A stretch of 46,225 nt of DNA. Source: Clostridia bacterium (GTDB taxonomy: Bacteria > Bacillota_A > Clostridia > Oscillospirales > CAG-272). A program made the position numbers and the translations under genes. The stretch's first letter is position 1; each line of letters opens with the position of its first letter. The stretch spans positions 1 to 46,225 of the forward strand of contig JAFXWT010000103.1 in assembly GCA_017542695.1 (NCBI GenBank). Reading direction: 5' to 3'. The notes beneath the pieces were generated by a model, which saw nothing but the letters and a program-made list of their open reading frames with translations, was not told the origin of the DNA and searched no databases. This document shows, piece by piece, positions 8,136 through 15,879 of the stretch.

Positions 8136-9599
8136 TCCTCTTTTTATCTTCACTTTCATTTCGTCGCTCGGCTCGTCGAGGACTTCGACGGTGAGCTTCC
8201 AATCGCGCGAAACGCCGTCGGGGAAAGCATTCAGCGAATACGACATACTCGCCGCGCCGCAGTAAAGCGACGAATCAAATGTTGACGTTGCGGGATCGTC
8301 GCTTTTGTAGAAGAACGGATCCTCACCCCACGTGCCGTCGCGCAGCGGTCCGAATCTCAAAAAAGATCCGTCGCCGTTATGTACCGTTTCGAGTCCGCGG
8401 CGCGGACATATCGCGTTGCCGAGGTCGTGGCGTTTTCCGCCTCCCGCGCGGTTTGATGAAACGCACTGCGCTTTGAGGAACCATTCGCGGTTGACTTTTT
8501 CATCGACGTGCCACACAAGCACGCCGCCTTTTTCCTCGCCGCGCGTGAGTTTTTCCTCAAAACCCTTTTTAAGACGGACTTCGCAGAGAAAATACTCATC
8601 GGGGTTCGGCGTGGGTATTTTAAGTATTTTATCGCCGTTGGTGACCTCGGTAACGGTATATACACCGTCGTCAGTCACCTCTGTCACATCCGACCAGCCG
8701 AAATAAATGCGCTGATACGGATCGACGAACGCGGGGAGCGCGCCGTCGCCGAGGTGGTTGCCGCTCGACATGAGCGAGAGCGGGCCGGGGATAGGCCAGC
8801 GCGGCTCAACGTCGTAGCCGCTCGTGTATCTCGAATACATATCCTGCGCGCCGACGTTGTGGCATAGCTCGTGAGCGGGAGTGCCGATCGTTGTCAGTCC
8901 CGTCTTGACGCTGCGGTATTCGCCGATATTCGACACGCGCACGATATGCACGCCTCCCGTCATCTCGGCATCCGTCGGCTGCGACGTGCCGTGTACCTGA
9001 AAGCGATGCGCTCCGTCGGGACCGTCCTCGTAATCGACGCTGCATTCTTTGTCGTGCTCGCACGTCGCGTGGTCATAACCCGCGTTGAGAATGATGATCG
9101 CGAGGTCGTGCGGCGTGATGATGCCGTCGCCGTCGGGATCGTATTTTTTGAAGTCGATGAAGCGGTCGCACGCGCAGACGATGTCATGTATCACTTTTGC
9201 CGCCGCCGAGCCGTTGTCGTAATCTCCGAGGTTGCGCAGCGCCGCGGGGTGCGGGAGCGGGATAGTGACGGCGACGACGCCGCTTTTCGGCATTCCCTCG
9301 TCGGGATGATCTATTTCGACGGGATAAAACCAGAATTTGCCGTTCGTCATTTGACGATAATATTCGAGCATCGACATCGTGCCCTCGCCGAAGAAACGGT
9401 CGTAGCAGTCGGCGGGCTTTGAGATCGCCCATTGCTCGCCGTAGTATTTGCTCTCTTTGTCGGTGAGAAGTTCGGGATGCTCGGGATCGTAGTGATTTTT
9501 GCCCTCTCCGCTCGGATCGAAACTTGCCAAAACTATAAGCAGCGGCGCGGGTGTGAGCGGCTGACGAAAGCCCTCTTTCTTTTCTGTGTCGTGTTCCAT
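8133..9599 (-). CDS. M6-family (immune inhibitor A-like) metallopeptidase
   Basis: A 488-residue protein with the extended zinc motif HELCHNVGAQD (243-253: His243, Glu244, His247, Asp253), characteristic of M6 peptidases, followed by a methionine-containing turn, SLMSSGNH. Residues 154-166 (DPDGDGIITPHDL) form an EF-hand-like calcium loop, as in dockerin-like insertions. Secreted relatives carry signal peptides, but this start (ATG 9599 after GAGGACACACA) gives a hydrophilic N-terminus with no signal sequence, so it appears cytoplasmic or non-classically exported. It lies alone between a terminator and a repeat array. Confidence 0.8.
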   Translation of the reverse strand: MEHDTEKKEGFRQPLTPAPLLIVLASFDPSGEGKNHYDPEHPELLTDKESKYYGEQWAISKPADCYDRFFGEGTMSMLEYYRQMTNGKFWFYPVEIDHPDEGMPKSGVVAVTIPLPHPAALRNLGDYDNGSAAAKVIHDIVCACDRFIDFKKYDPDGDGIITPHDLAIIILNAGYDHATCEHDKECSVDYEDGPDGAHRFQVHGTSQPTDAEMTGGVHIVRVSNIGEYRSVKTGLTTIGTPAHELCHNVGAQDMYSRYTSGYDVEPRWPIPGPLSLMSSGNHLGDGALPAFVDPYQRIYFGWSDVTEVTDDGVYTVTEVTNGDKILKIPTPNPDEYFLCEVRLKKGFEEKLTRGEEKGGVLVWHVDEKVNREWFLKAQCVSSNRAGGGKRHDLGNAICPRRGLETVHNGDGSFLRFGPLRDGTWGEDPFFYKSDDPATSTFDSSLYCGAASMSYSLNAFPDGVSRDWKLTVEVLDEPSDEMKVKIKRG

Positions 9600-9624
9600 T
9601 GTGTGTCCTCGTTTCTGTGTATTT

Positions 9625-9792
9625 GGCGCCCCTGTGCAAGGGGAGCTGGCGCGAAGCGCCTGAGGGGTTGTTTCTCTCCCGCGTTCAGCGGGAGATGTCG
9701 CACCTGCGGGTGCGACAGAGGGCTCCGCCCTGCACGCGCATTATACCCCTCTCCGTCAGCCAAAGGCTGACACCTCTCCCACAGGGAGAGGA
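9625..9792. repeat. Array of three REP-like palindromic units
   Basis: Three related units of about 45 bases lie end to end. Unit 1 (9625-9668) pairs CCCCTGTGCAAGGGG and a GGCGC/GCGCC arm and ends TGAGGGG. Unit 2 (about 9673-9722) pairs CTCTCCCGC with GCGGGAGA and TGTCGCACC with GGTGCGACA and ends GAGGG. Unit 3 (9746-9792) is the reverse orientation: CCCCTCTCCGTCAGCC, then GGCTGACACCTCTCCC and GGGAGAGG. The same two-hairpin-plus-GAGGG design flanks the DUF559 gene at 14639-15118. It is an intergenic, probably mobile repeat with no coding content. Confidence 0.7.
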
Positions 9793-9796
9793 AAGT

Positions 9797-10606
9797 TTAT
9801 TTTATGTTGTACTTGTTCTCAAATTGTCTGACGATATTTTTAAGCGAGATGTCAATTCTCGGCTCGCAAAACTTTTTGATATTGTCAGGTATAACGCCGT
9901 AAAACGCTTCGGCGATGCCGCCCGCGATACAAGCCTGTGTGTCGGCGTCGCCGCCGAGAGAAACGGCATTTCTTACCGCGCTTTCGTAATCATCGGAATC
10001 GAGAAATGAAATGATCGCCGGCGGAACGCTGTATGACGTTCTGCTGTCAAAAACATAGTCTTTTTTTATTTGATTTACCGTTTTCGACAAATCATATCCG
10101 AATTTCTCTTTAATTTGCTTTCGTATCCCGTCTTTGCTCTCTCCCGAGCGGGCGAGAAATACCGCCATGCAGACGGCTGACGCTCCGACGATCGCCTCTC
10201 TGTTTTTGTGCGTGGGAATACAACTTGCCTTTGCCTGAATAAGCGTTTGTTCAAGAGTTTTATATGCGTATCCTATCGGAACGACTCTCATCGCTGCGCC
10301 GTTTCCGTAACTTTTGTTATATTTTTCCGAATTGCCTTTTGCCCAAGAAGAAAACATTTCGCCGAAACCCGCATTTGAATAACGTGAATAATAAATCCTA
10401 TATTCAGCCGCAAATTCGTCGGCTCGTCTTAACAAGTGCAAACGGGATATTTCGTCGGGATTCTTTAATATCGATTCGCAAACGGCGGCTGTCAGAACGC
10501 TGTCATCGGTAAACGTGCTTTCGTATACAAGCGGAAAATTATAGTTTTTCGTGCAGTGAACTTCATAATATGAGCCGATGACATCGCCAAACAACGCGCC
10601 GAACAT
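9797..10606 (-). CDS. ADP-ribosylglycohydrolase family protein
   Basis: A 269-residue protein of the DraG/ARH fold, which hydrolyses ADP-ribose from protein or nucleic acid targets using a dinuclear magnesium site. Visible motifs are the N-terminal GALFGDVIGS, TDDSVLT (metal ligands) near residue 33, and the C-terminal GGDADTQACIAGGIAEAFYG. Length fits. The start follows AAGGAGGAACAAAA. It begins 12 bases after the prfC stop, so the two are probably co-transcribed. The target is unknown; no partner ADP-ribosyltransferase is visible. Confidence 0.85.
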   Translation of the reverse strand: MFGALFGDVIGSYYEVHCTKNYNFPLVYESTFTDDSVLTAAVCESILKNPDEISRLHLLRRADEFAAEYRIYYSRYSNAGFGEMFSSWAKGNSEKYNKSYGNGAAMRVVPIGYAYKTLEQTLIQAKASCIPTHKNREAIVGASAVCMAVFLARSGESKDGIRKQIKEKFGYDLSKTVNQIKKDYVFDSRTSYSVPPAIISFLDSDDYESAVRNAVSLGGDADTQACIAGGIAEAFYGVIPDNIKKFCEPRIDISLKNIVRQFENKYNIK

Positions 10607-10618
10607 TTTTGTTCCTCC

Positions 10619-12205
10619 TTACCTATTGAATTCCCTCAGTTTCAGTTCCCTATTGTTCTCCGTCGCCCAGCGGATATCGAACTCGCTCTCGAAAATGAGC
10701 AGATCGTTGCCGCGCACGTCTCTTATCCACATTGTGTCGCGCGAAAGGCGGAGCGTTTTAGGATCGGGCGAACCGTCCGCGATATATCTGATAAGCTGAT
10801 ATCTCAGCGGCGATTGGCGGTACGAAACGCCGTATTCCGTCTTCATGCGGTGCTCGAGCACCTCGTATTGAAGCATACCGACGACGCCGACGATGACGCG
10901 CTCGTAACCCGCGTCGGGCAGGAAGAAAATCTGTATCGCGCCCTCCTCGGCGATCTGTTCCATTCCCTTCTGGAACTGCTTTCGCTTCATCGAGTCGATC
11001 TGCTCGACCTCGGCGAAATGCTCCGGAGCGAACGTCGGAATGCCCTCGAATTCGATCTTCATCGACGCGTCGCAGACCGTGTCGCCTATCGAGAAGATGC
11101 CCGGGTCGAACACGCCGATAATGTCGCCGGCGTACGCCTCGTCGATGACTTCCCTCTCCTGCGCCATCAGCTGCTGCGGCTGAGCGAGCTTGATGTTCTT
11201 TCCCTGCCGCATATGGAAATATTCGCGCCCGCGCTCGAATTTGCCCGAGCAGATGCGCATGAACGCTATCCTGTCGCGGTGCATTTTATTCATGTTCGCC
11301 TGAATCTTGAACACGAACGCCGAGAAATGCTCGTCGAACGGCGAAAGCTCGCTGTCGCCGATTTTGTGGCTGAGCGGCGCCGTTGTCATTTTCAGAAAAT
11401 GTTCGAGGAACGCCTCGACGCCGAAGTTGTTCAGCGCAGAGCCGAAAAATACGGGAGAGAGCTTGCCGCATCTTACTTTTTCGATATCAAAATCGAAGCT
11501 TGCCGCGTCGAGAAGCTCGACCTGTTCGCAAAGCTCCTCGCGGCGCTGCTCGCCTATCAGTGAGTCGAGCTTTTCCGTGTCGGTGATCTCGACGTCGATG
11601 CTCTCTATCTTGCGCCGCCCCGCGTGAAATTCGTCAAAAGCGAGGATGCGCCTCGCTTCCCTGTCGTAAACGCCGCGAAAATCACGCCCGCAGCCGATCG
11701 GCCAGTTCATCGGGTAAGTGCCGATGCCGAACTCCTTTTCAAGCTCGTCGATGAGGTCGAACGGGTCGCGCGCCTCGCGGTCGAGTTTGTTGATAAACGT
11801 GAATATCGGTATGCCGCGCATCGCGCATACGCGGAAAAGCTTGCGCGTCTGCGGCTCGATTCCCTTCGCCGCGTCGATGACCATGACCGCGCTGTCCGCC
11901 GCCATGAGCGTGCGGTATGTGTCCTCGGAAAAGTCCTGGTGCCCCGGAGTGTCGAGGATGTTTATGCAAAATCCCTCGTACTCGAATTGCATGACGGACG
12001 ATGTTATCGAGATCCCGCGCTGTTTTTCAAGGTCCATCCAGTCGGACGTCGCGTGGCGGTCGGACGCTTTGCCCTTTACCGTGCCCGCCGACTGTATCGC
12101 GCCGCCGTACAGCAGGAATTTTTCCGTCAGCGTTGTTTTGCCCGCGTCGGGGTGTGAAATTATCGCAAAAGTGCGGCGGCGATTTATCTGTTCGTTAGTC
12201 GTCAA
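10619..12205 (-). CDS. prfC: Peptide chain release factor 3
   Basis: A 528-residue translational GTPase that recycles RF1/RF2 from the ribosome after termination. The P-loop is SHPDAGKTT (about 17-25), DTPGHQDFSEDTYR is G3, and NKLDRE is G4. Length matches RF3 (about 525-530). The start is TTG at 12205 with GAGAGG upstream; the reading NRRRTFAIISHPDAGKTT directly after it fits the family N-terminus. It is followed by the ADP-ribosylglycohydrolase gene with a 12-base gap. Confidence 0.93.
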   Translation of the reverse strand: MTTNEQINRRRTFAIISHPDAGKTTLTEKFLLYGGAIQSAGTVKGKASDRHATSDWMDLEKQRGISITSSVMQFEYEGFCINILDTPGHQDFSEDTYRTLMAADSAVMVIDAAKGIEPQTRKLFRVCAMRGIPIFTFINKLDREARDPFDLIDELEKEFGIGTYPMNWPIGCGRDFRGVYDREARRILAFDEFHAGRRKIESIDVEITDTEKLDSLIGEQRREELCEQVELLDAASFDFDIEKVRCGKLSPVFFGSALNNFGVEAFLEHFLKMTTAPLSHKIGDSELSPFDEHFSAFVFKIQANMNKMHRDRIAFMRICSGKFERGREYFHMRQGKNIKLAQPQQLMAQEREVIDEAYAGDIIGVFDPGIFSIGDTVCDASMKIEFEGIPTFAPEHFAEVEQIDSMKRKQFQKGMEQIAEEGAIQIFFLPDAGYERVIVGVVGMLQYEVLEHRMKTEYGVSYRQSPLRYQLIRYIADGSPDPKTLRLSRDTMWIRDVRGNDLLIFESEFDIRWATENNRELKLREFNR

Positions 12206-12258
12206 AATAATGTCCTCTCGGTGATGTTTTTCGCTATTATTTTATACGTTTGTATAAA

Positions 12259-13116
12259 TTATACTCCCGAATAAGCGGCAAATCCGCCGTCGACGGGGAT
12301 CACCACGCCGTTAACAAAGCCCGACGCTCCGTTGTCGCAGAGCCAGAGAAGCGTGCCCGTGAGATCTTCGGGTGTGCCGAAGCGATCCATCGGCGTTGCG
12401 GCGAGGATCTTGCCGGTGCGGGGGGTCGGCGTGCCGTCGGGATTGAAGAGAAGCGCCTGATTCTGCGCCGTTACGAAGAAGCCGGGGGCGATAGCGTTGA
12501 CGCGGATACCGACCTTTGAGAAATGGACGGCGAGCCACTGCGTGAAGTTTGAAACGGCGGCTTTCGCGCCCGAATACGCGGGTATCTTCGTCAGCGGGCG
12601 GAACGCGTTCATCGACGAAATATTGATTATGGAGCAGCCCGTCTTTTTCGCCATGTCGCGCGCGAATACCTGCGTCGGCAGGAGCGTTCCGAGGAAGTTG
12701 AGATTGAACACGAATTCCACTCCCGCGGGATCGAGGTCGAAAAACGTCTTAACGTCGTCGGAAACGGAGTCGAGGTCTTCGGGATAGAGATATTCTTTTG
12801 TCGTCGTGCCGCGCGGATTGTTGCCGCCCGCGCCGTTGATAAGTATATCGCACGTGCCGAATTTTTCCATTATAGCGGCGCGCGCGGCCTCGATCGAAGC
12901 TTTGTCGAGTACGTTCGCTTCAAATCCCTCGGCGATGTAGCCCTCTGCGCGAAGCTCGTCAGCAAGTTTCTCTGCGTTTTCGGCAAGTCTGTCCGTGACG
13001 GCGATATTCGCACCGCACTGCGCAAGCGCGCGGCAGAAGCCCGAACAAAGAACGCCCGCTCCGCCCGTTACGACGACGGTTTTTCCTTTAAGGTCGATTT
13101 GAAAAGGTAATTTCAT
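12259..13116 (-). CDS. SDR-family oxidoreductase, D-mannonate oxidoreductase-like
   Basis: A 285-residue short-chain dehydrogenase. TGGAGVLCSGF near residue 18 is the NAD(P)-binding glycine motif, and YSGAK carries the catalytic Tyr-x3-Lys. The N-terminus MKLPFQIDLKGKTVVVTGG is typical of Bacillota proteins annotated as D-mannonate oxidoreductase, which interconvert mannonate and fructuronate in hexuronate breakdown. I chose ATG 13116 because AAGGAG lies 8 bases upstream; the longer frame from 13194 would overlap the upstream gene. No other uronate genes are nearby, so the substrate is an inference. Confidence 0.8.
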   Translation of the reverse strand: MKLPFQIDLKGKTVVVTGGAGVLCSGFCRALAQCGANIAVTDRLAENAEKLADELRAEGYIAEGFEANVLDKASIEAARAAIMEKFGTCDILINGAGGNNPRGTTTKEYLYPEDLDSVSDDVKTFFDLDPAGVEFVFNLNFLGTLLPTQVFARDMAKKTGCSIINISSMNAFRPLTKIPAYSGAKAAVSNFTQWLAVHFSKVGIRVNAIAPGFFVTAQNQALLFNPDGTPTPRTGKILAATPMDRFGTPEDLTGTLLWLCDNGASGFVNGVVIPVDGGFAAYSGV

Positions 13117-13183
13117 TGTATATTCTCCTTTTTGATAAATAAATTCGATTTTTTTGCCCGTCGCAAAAGCGATGTTTGTGTTT

Positions 13184-13825
13184 TCAGTCATCAAGAGCCG
13201 CGGAAAGCTCGTCCACGGTGTCGGCGACCTCGCATGAGCCGAGGCGCGTGAGAAAATCGTGTCCGCGGTATCCCCATGACACGCCGATGACGCGCATTCC
13301 CGCGTTATTGCCCGTTTTTACATCCACGTCACTGTCGCCGACGAATACCGTTTCGCTCGGCGCAACGCCGAACTTTTTGATTATGTCGAGCGCGCCGTCG
13401 GGCGACGGCTTCGACGCGAATATTCCCGCGCCGAGCTGAATGTCGAACAGCCCCGGAAAGAGCTTGTCCGCGATGGATTTTACGTATTCGTCCGCCTTAT
13501 TCGAGAAAACGGCGAGTTTTATCCCGCGCGCTTTCAGCGACGAGAGAAGCTCCGCCATTCCCTCGTAAGCGTACGTCTTATCGAGATAGCACTTTGAATA
13601 GAACGATTTATAGATCTTTATCCCCTCGTCCACATTGTCGTCGGCGATCTCGGGGACGGAATTTTTCACAAACTCGTTCGTGTCTCCGTTCACAAATTCG
13701 TAAACGTAATCGTAATCGACGGGCGAAAGACCGTAGTGGGCGCGGAGACCGTTCACGGCGCAGAGAATGTCGGGGAGAGTGTCGGCAAGCGTGCCGTCAA
13801 GGTCGAAAATAACCGATTTTATCAT
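13184..13825 (-). CDS. HAD-family hydrolase, phosphoglycolate phosphatase-like
   Basis: A 213-residue HAD-IA phosphatase. The nucleophile motif FDLDGTLADT is at residues 8-17, motif II is VFSNK, and the acidic motif is FVGDSDVDVKTGNNAGM. A helical cap between motifs I and II fits phosphoglycolate phosphatase or pyrophosphatase relatives (Gph/PpaX), but substrate specificity in this family is not readable from sequence. ATG 13825 follows AAGGACTC. It is the first of four same-strand genes (HAD, SDR, prfC, ADP-ribosylglycohydrolase). Confidence 0.85.
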   Translation of the reverse strand: MIKSVIFDLDGTLADTLPDILCAVNGLRAHYGLSPVDYDYVYEFVNGDTNEFVKNSVPEIADDNVDEGIKIYKSFYSKCYLDKTYAYEGMAELLSSLKARGIKLAVFSNKADEYVKSIADKLFPGLFDIQLGAGIFASKPSPDGALDIIKKFGVAPSETVFVGDSDVDVKTGNNAGMRVIGVSWGYRGHDFLTRLGSCEVADTVDELSAALDD

Positions 13826-13911
13826 TTTATTGAGTCCTTTATATTTTTTACTTTATTATTTTATCAGCATTTTGGCATTTTGTCCATATCTTTTTGAGAT
13901 TTTCGGCTTAC

Positions 13912-13940
13912 TTGACAACAAAGAATTTGTGTGGTAAAAT
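13912..13940 (+). promoter_or_regulatory. Promoter of the phosphopantetheinyl transferase gene
   Basis: TTGACA (13912-13917), a 17-base spacer and TAAAAT (13935-13940), 28 bases before the start codon. Confidence 0.75.
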
Positions 13941-13968
13941 CTTTTTGACAAAATCACGGGGGAAAACA

Positions 13969-14637
13969 ATGGAAAAATTCTGCAAAGTATATTATGCCGA
14001 CATGTCGGCGTTCATAAACGATCCGTCGCTGATCGAAAAGCGAATGGAGGAAGTCGGCGAGGATCGCCGTGAGCGCATCGCCCGAGCCCGCTTTGCCGAC
14101 ACGAAGGCGGACATCCTCGGCGGAGGGCTGATAATAAAAGCCGCACTGCTTCAGGCGTGCGGCATTACAAAATTCAAAACGGAGAAAAACGAGTTCGGCA
14201 AGATGTATCTTACGTCTCATCCCAATGTGTTTTTCAACATTTCGCACAGCGGGACGAAGGTGATCTGCGCCGTCAGCGACGTTGAGTGCGGCATCGACAT
14301 CGAGGACATAAACGCCCCGCACGACGTGATGCGGTTGTCGTCGCGGTTTCTCTCGACGCTTGAATCGGACGCGGTGATGATGAGCGAAAACCCAAACCGC
14401 GCGTTTTGCCGTCTGTGGACGCTGCGCGAGAGCTACGTCAAGATGCGCGGGCGCGGGTTTGACATCGGGCTGTCGACGCTCCGCTGCGATTTTCACCGCG
14501 GGAAAGCGTCGATATACGAGGGAGGAGTGCTGCAGGAAGACGCGTTTTTCAAGGAGATATACGGCGTGATCGGCTATCAGGCGTCGGTTTGTCTGAAAGA
14601 GGAAAGAGACGTTGAGGTGAAAAGGATCGAGATATAA
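13969..14637 (+). CDS. 4'-phosphopantetheinyl transferase (Sfp type)
   Basis: A 222-residue enzyme that moves the phosphopantetheine arm of CoA onto a serine of carrier proteins. Magnesium-binding residues are in GIDIED (Asp110, Glu112), and the second signature is LWTLRESYVKMRG (Glu154, Lys158). The upstream conserved FFNISHSG is at 88-95. Length matches Sfp-type enzymes (about 220-240). I chose ATG 13969 because of the GGGGGA ribosome binding site and the promoter directly upstream. No carrier-protein synthetase lies nearby, so it may serve the fatty-acid carrier or a distant cluster. Confidence 0.88.
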   Translation: MEKFCKVYYADMSAFINDPSLIEKRMEEVGEDRRERIARARFADTKADILGGGLIIKAALLQACGITKFKTEKNEFGKMYLTSHPNVFFNISHSGTKVICAVSDVECGIDIEDINAPHDVMRLSSRFLSTLESDAVMMSENPNRAFCRLWTLRESYVKMRGRGFDIGLSTLRCDFHRGKASIYEGGVLQEDAFFKEIYGVIGYQASVCLKEERDVEVKRIEI

Positions 14638-14638
14638 T

Positions 14639-14687
14639 TGCCTCGCCCTTTGGGAGAGGTGGCACCGCAGGTGACGGAGAGGGTAGA
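14639..14687. repeat. Left inverted repeat unit of the DUF559 element
   Basis: The unit reads TGCCTCGCCCTTTGGGAGAG followed by GTGGCACC..GGTGAC and GGAGAGGG. It begins one base after the transferase stop codon. It mirrors the right-hand unit at 15076-15118 and belongs to the same family as 9625-9792. Its terminal GGAGAGGG lies 4 bases before ATG 14688 and can act as that gene's ribosome binding site. Confidence 0.7.
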
Positions 14688-15073
14688 ATGGCAAATCAAG
14701 AAAAATGTAAAATAAAAAAAATTCAAAACTCCTTAATATTGCTCGGACATTACGCAGAAATTTGACAAGCCAAGAAAGGCATTTATGGTATGATTATTTA
14801 AGATATTACCCCATAAAAATTTATAAACAGCGTATTATTGACAATTATATCGTTGACTTTTATTGTCACAAAGCGCGTCTTGCGATTGAACTTGACGGCT
14901 CACAGCATTATTCTGTCGATGGAAAAAATAACGATGGCGAAAGGACAAAAATTCTTGAAAAATACAGGATTGAAGTTATGCGTTTTTCTAATTTTGATGT
15001 TGATGAGAAATTTGACGGCGTATGTGTTTTGATCGACAAAAGAATAAAAGAGAGGGTAAATAAACAGGATTGA
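14688..15073 (+). CDS. DUF559 endonuclease-like protein with an N-terminal frameshift
   Basis: The main frame reads LTSQERHLWYDYLRYYPI and NYIVDFYCHKARLAIELDGS, the DUF559/Vsr-like PD-(D/E)xK nuclease core (Asp in IVDF, ExD in ELDG). The open frame from TTG 14762 gives 103 residues, shorter than usual. Homology-like sequence (KLLNIARTLRRN) continues upstream in the same frame to a stop at 14708, while ATG 14688, with the repeat-derived GGAGAGGG, opens MANQEKCKIKK in another frame. The frames meet at eight A's (14714-14721). One extra A, or slippage there, would give a full protein of about 128 residues. The gene is closely bracketed by inverted repeat units. Confidence 0.7.
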
Positions 15074-15075
15074 AA

Positions 15076-15118
15076 CCCTCTCAGGCGCTACGCGCCAGCT
15101 CTCCCATAGGGCGAGCCA
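15076..15118. repeat. Right inverted repeat unit of the DUF559 element
   Basis: It starts 2 bases after the nuclease stop: CCCTCTCAGGCGC, GCGCCAGCTCTCCCATAGGG, CGAGCCA. Its reverse complement, TGGCTCGCCCTATGGGAGAG, matches the left unit at 18 of 20 positions, so the pair forms terminal inverted repeats of a 480-base element. Confidence 0.7.
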
Positions 15119-15152
15119 TAAAATAGAAAAAGGGAGCGTGGGCTCCCATTTT

Positions 15153-15461
15153 TTATTTACAACGCGACAATATACTATAAATATCATCGGATTTGTTATT
15201 TGTTTCGCATGTCTTTTCACGAATCATTTGAATGTCTCTTCGGATAGCATAAACATTTTCTGATATAAAAACAAAAACCATGCAAAATGAAAGGAAAAAT
15301 ATAGCCCCCAAATAGAATCCAAAGAGATAAGAAAACGCCGCTAGCGTCTCTCCGTGTATAAATCCCGAAATTCCCAAAATATTTCCTGCAATAATTGCAA
15401 CAACAAAAATAATAATAGCAACAATCTTAAACACTCTCATCCAAGTCGGTGATGTTCCCAT
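15153..15461 (-). CDS. Small membrane protein of unknown function
   Basis: A 102-residue protein with two hydrophobic segments (about 8-30 and 38-66, including IVAIIIFVVAIIAGNILGIS) and a charged C-terminal tail that may form a short coiled region. I chose ATG 15461 because GGAAAGGAAATAGT lies just upstream; the longer frame would translate through the terminator at 15494-15525. No family is recognised. It lies downstream of the structured RNA at 15494-15717, so readthrough of that terminator may control it. Confidence 0.6.
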   Translation of the reverse strand: MGTSPTWMRVFKIVAIIIFVVAIIAGNILGISGFIHGETLAAFSYLFGFYLGAIFFLSFCMVFVFISENVYAIRRDIQMIREKTCETNNKSDDIYSILSRCK

Positions 15462-15493
15462 ACTATTTCCTTTCCGCCGCTTTTGCGGCAATA

Positions 15494-15525
15494 AAATAAA
15501 AAATGCGCCAACCGAAGCCGGCGCA
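15494..15525 (-). terminator. Intrinsic terminator between the structured RNA and the small membrane gene
   Basis: On the minus strand TGCGCCGGC, loop TTC, GGTTGGCGCA, then ATTTTTTAT. It lies 33 bases before the start codon of the membrane protein, so it ends an upstream transcript or acts as an attenuator. Confidence 0.75.
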
Positions 15526-15717
15526 CTAAAACGCAAATTCCGGTTGTCGCCAAACAAACTTTAATGCAGTAGGTGTATTCGCACTCATTCAAGCATTGGA
15601 ATTTGCATTTTATCAAATTCTATTGCATGAATGAACGCAAAAATACAACGACAAACAGTATTTTCCGCAAAAAAAGAAAATACACCCACGTTCTGCACAT
15701 ATTCAGTTTGTTTGGCA
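15494..15717 (-). ncRNA. Putative structured noncoding RNA or attenuator leader
   Basis: The region 15549-15716 is a long imperfect palindrome. The outer arms GCCAAACAAACT (15549-15560) and AGTTTGTTTGGC (15705-15716) are perfect complements, with AGGTGTATT pairing to AATACACC further in. An inner arm TCATTCAAGCA pairs with TGCATGAATGA, and a side hairpin GTATTTTC/GAAAATAC sits on one flank. A minus-strand promoter (15723-15751) would start transcription at the very base of the stem, and a terminator ends it about 220 bases later. A long rod with an internal bubble recalls 6S RNA, but I cannot confirm the family. A MITE-like palindrome is the alternative. Confidence 0.45.
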
Positions 15718-15722
15718 ATTTC

Positions 15723-15751
15723 AGTTTATCATATTTTTTTCTATAAATCAA
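15723..15751 (-). promoter_or_regulatory. Promoter of the structured RNA
   Basis: TTGATT (15746-15751), a 17-base spacer and TAAACT (15723-15728) on the minus strand. The expected start falls at about 15716, exactly the outer end of the palindrome. Confidence 0.45.
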
Positions 15752-15847
15752 CCGTTTTTTGAAAAAACCGGAAAAAATCGCAGTGGCGGTAATGTGTTGT
15801 AGCCGATATTTAACGTTATCTCCTCATCCGTCAGGATAAAGCAAAAC

Positions 15848-15875
15848 AAAAAATCCCGCGGGTGCGGGATTTTTT
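15848..15875. terminator. Terminator after the ABC permease gene
   Basis: AAAATCCCGC, loop GGGT, GCGGGATTTTTT. It lies 5 bases after the permease stop on the minus strand and is symmetrical enough to work in both directions. Confidence 0.75.
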
Positions 15876-15879
15876 CGCT

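Noticed and set aside
9599..9770. Small frames across the repeat array
   Set aside because: They are translations of palindromic repeats with no ribosome site.
12259..13194. Longer SDR reading frame starting at 13194
   Set aside because: The extension overlaps the upstream HAD gene and reads through an AT-rich spacer; ATG 13116 has a clear AAGGAG site.
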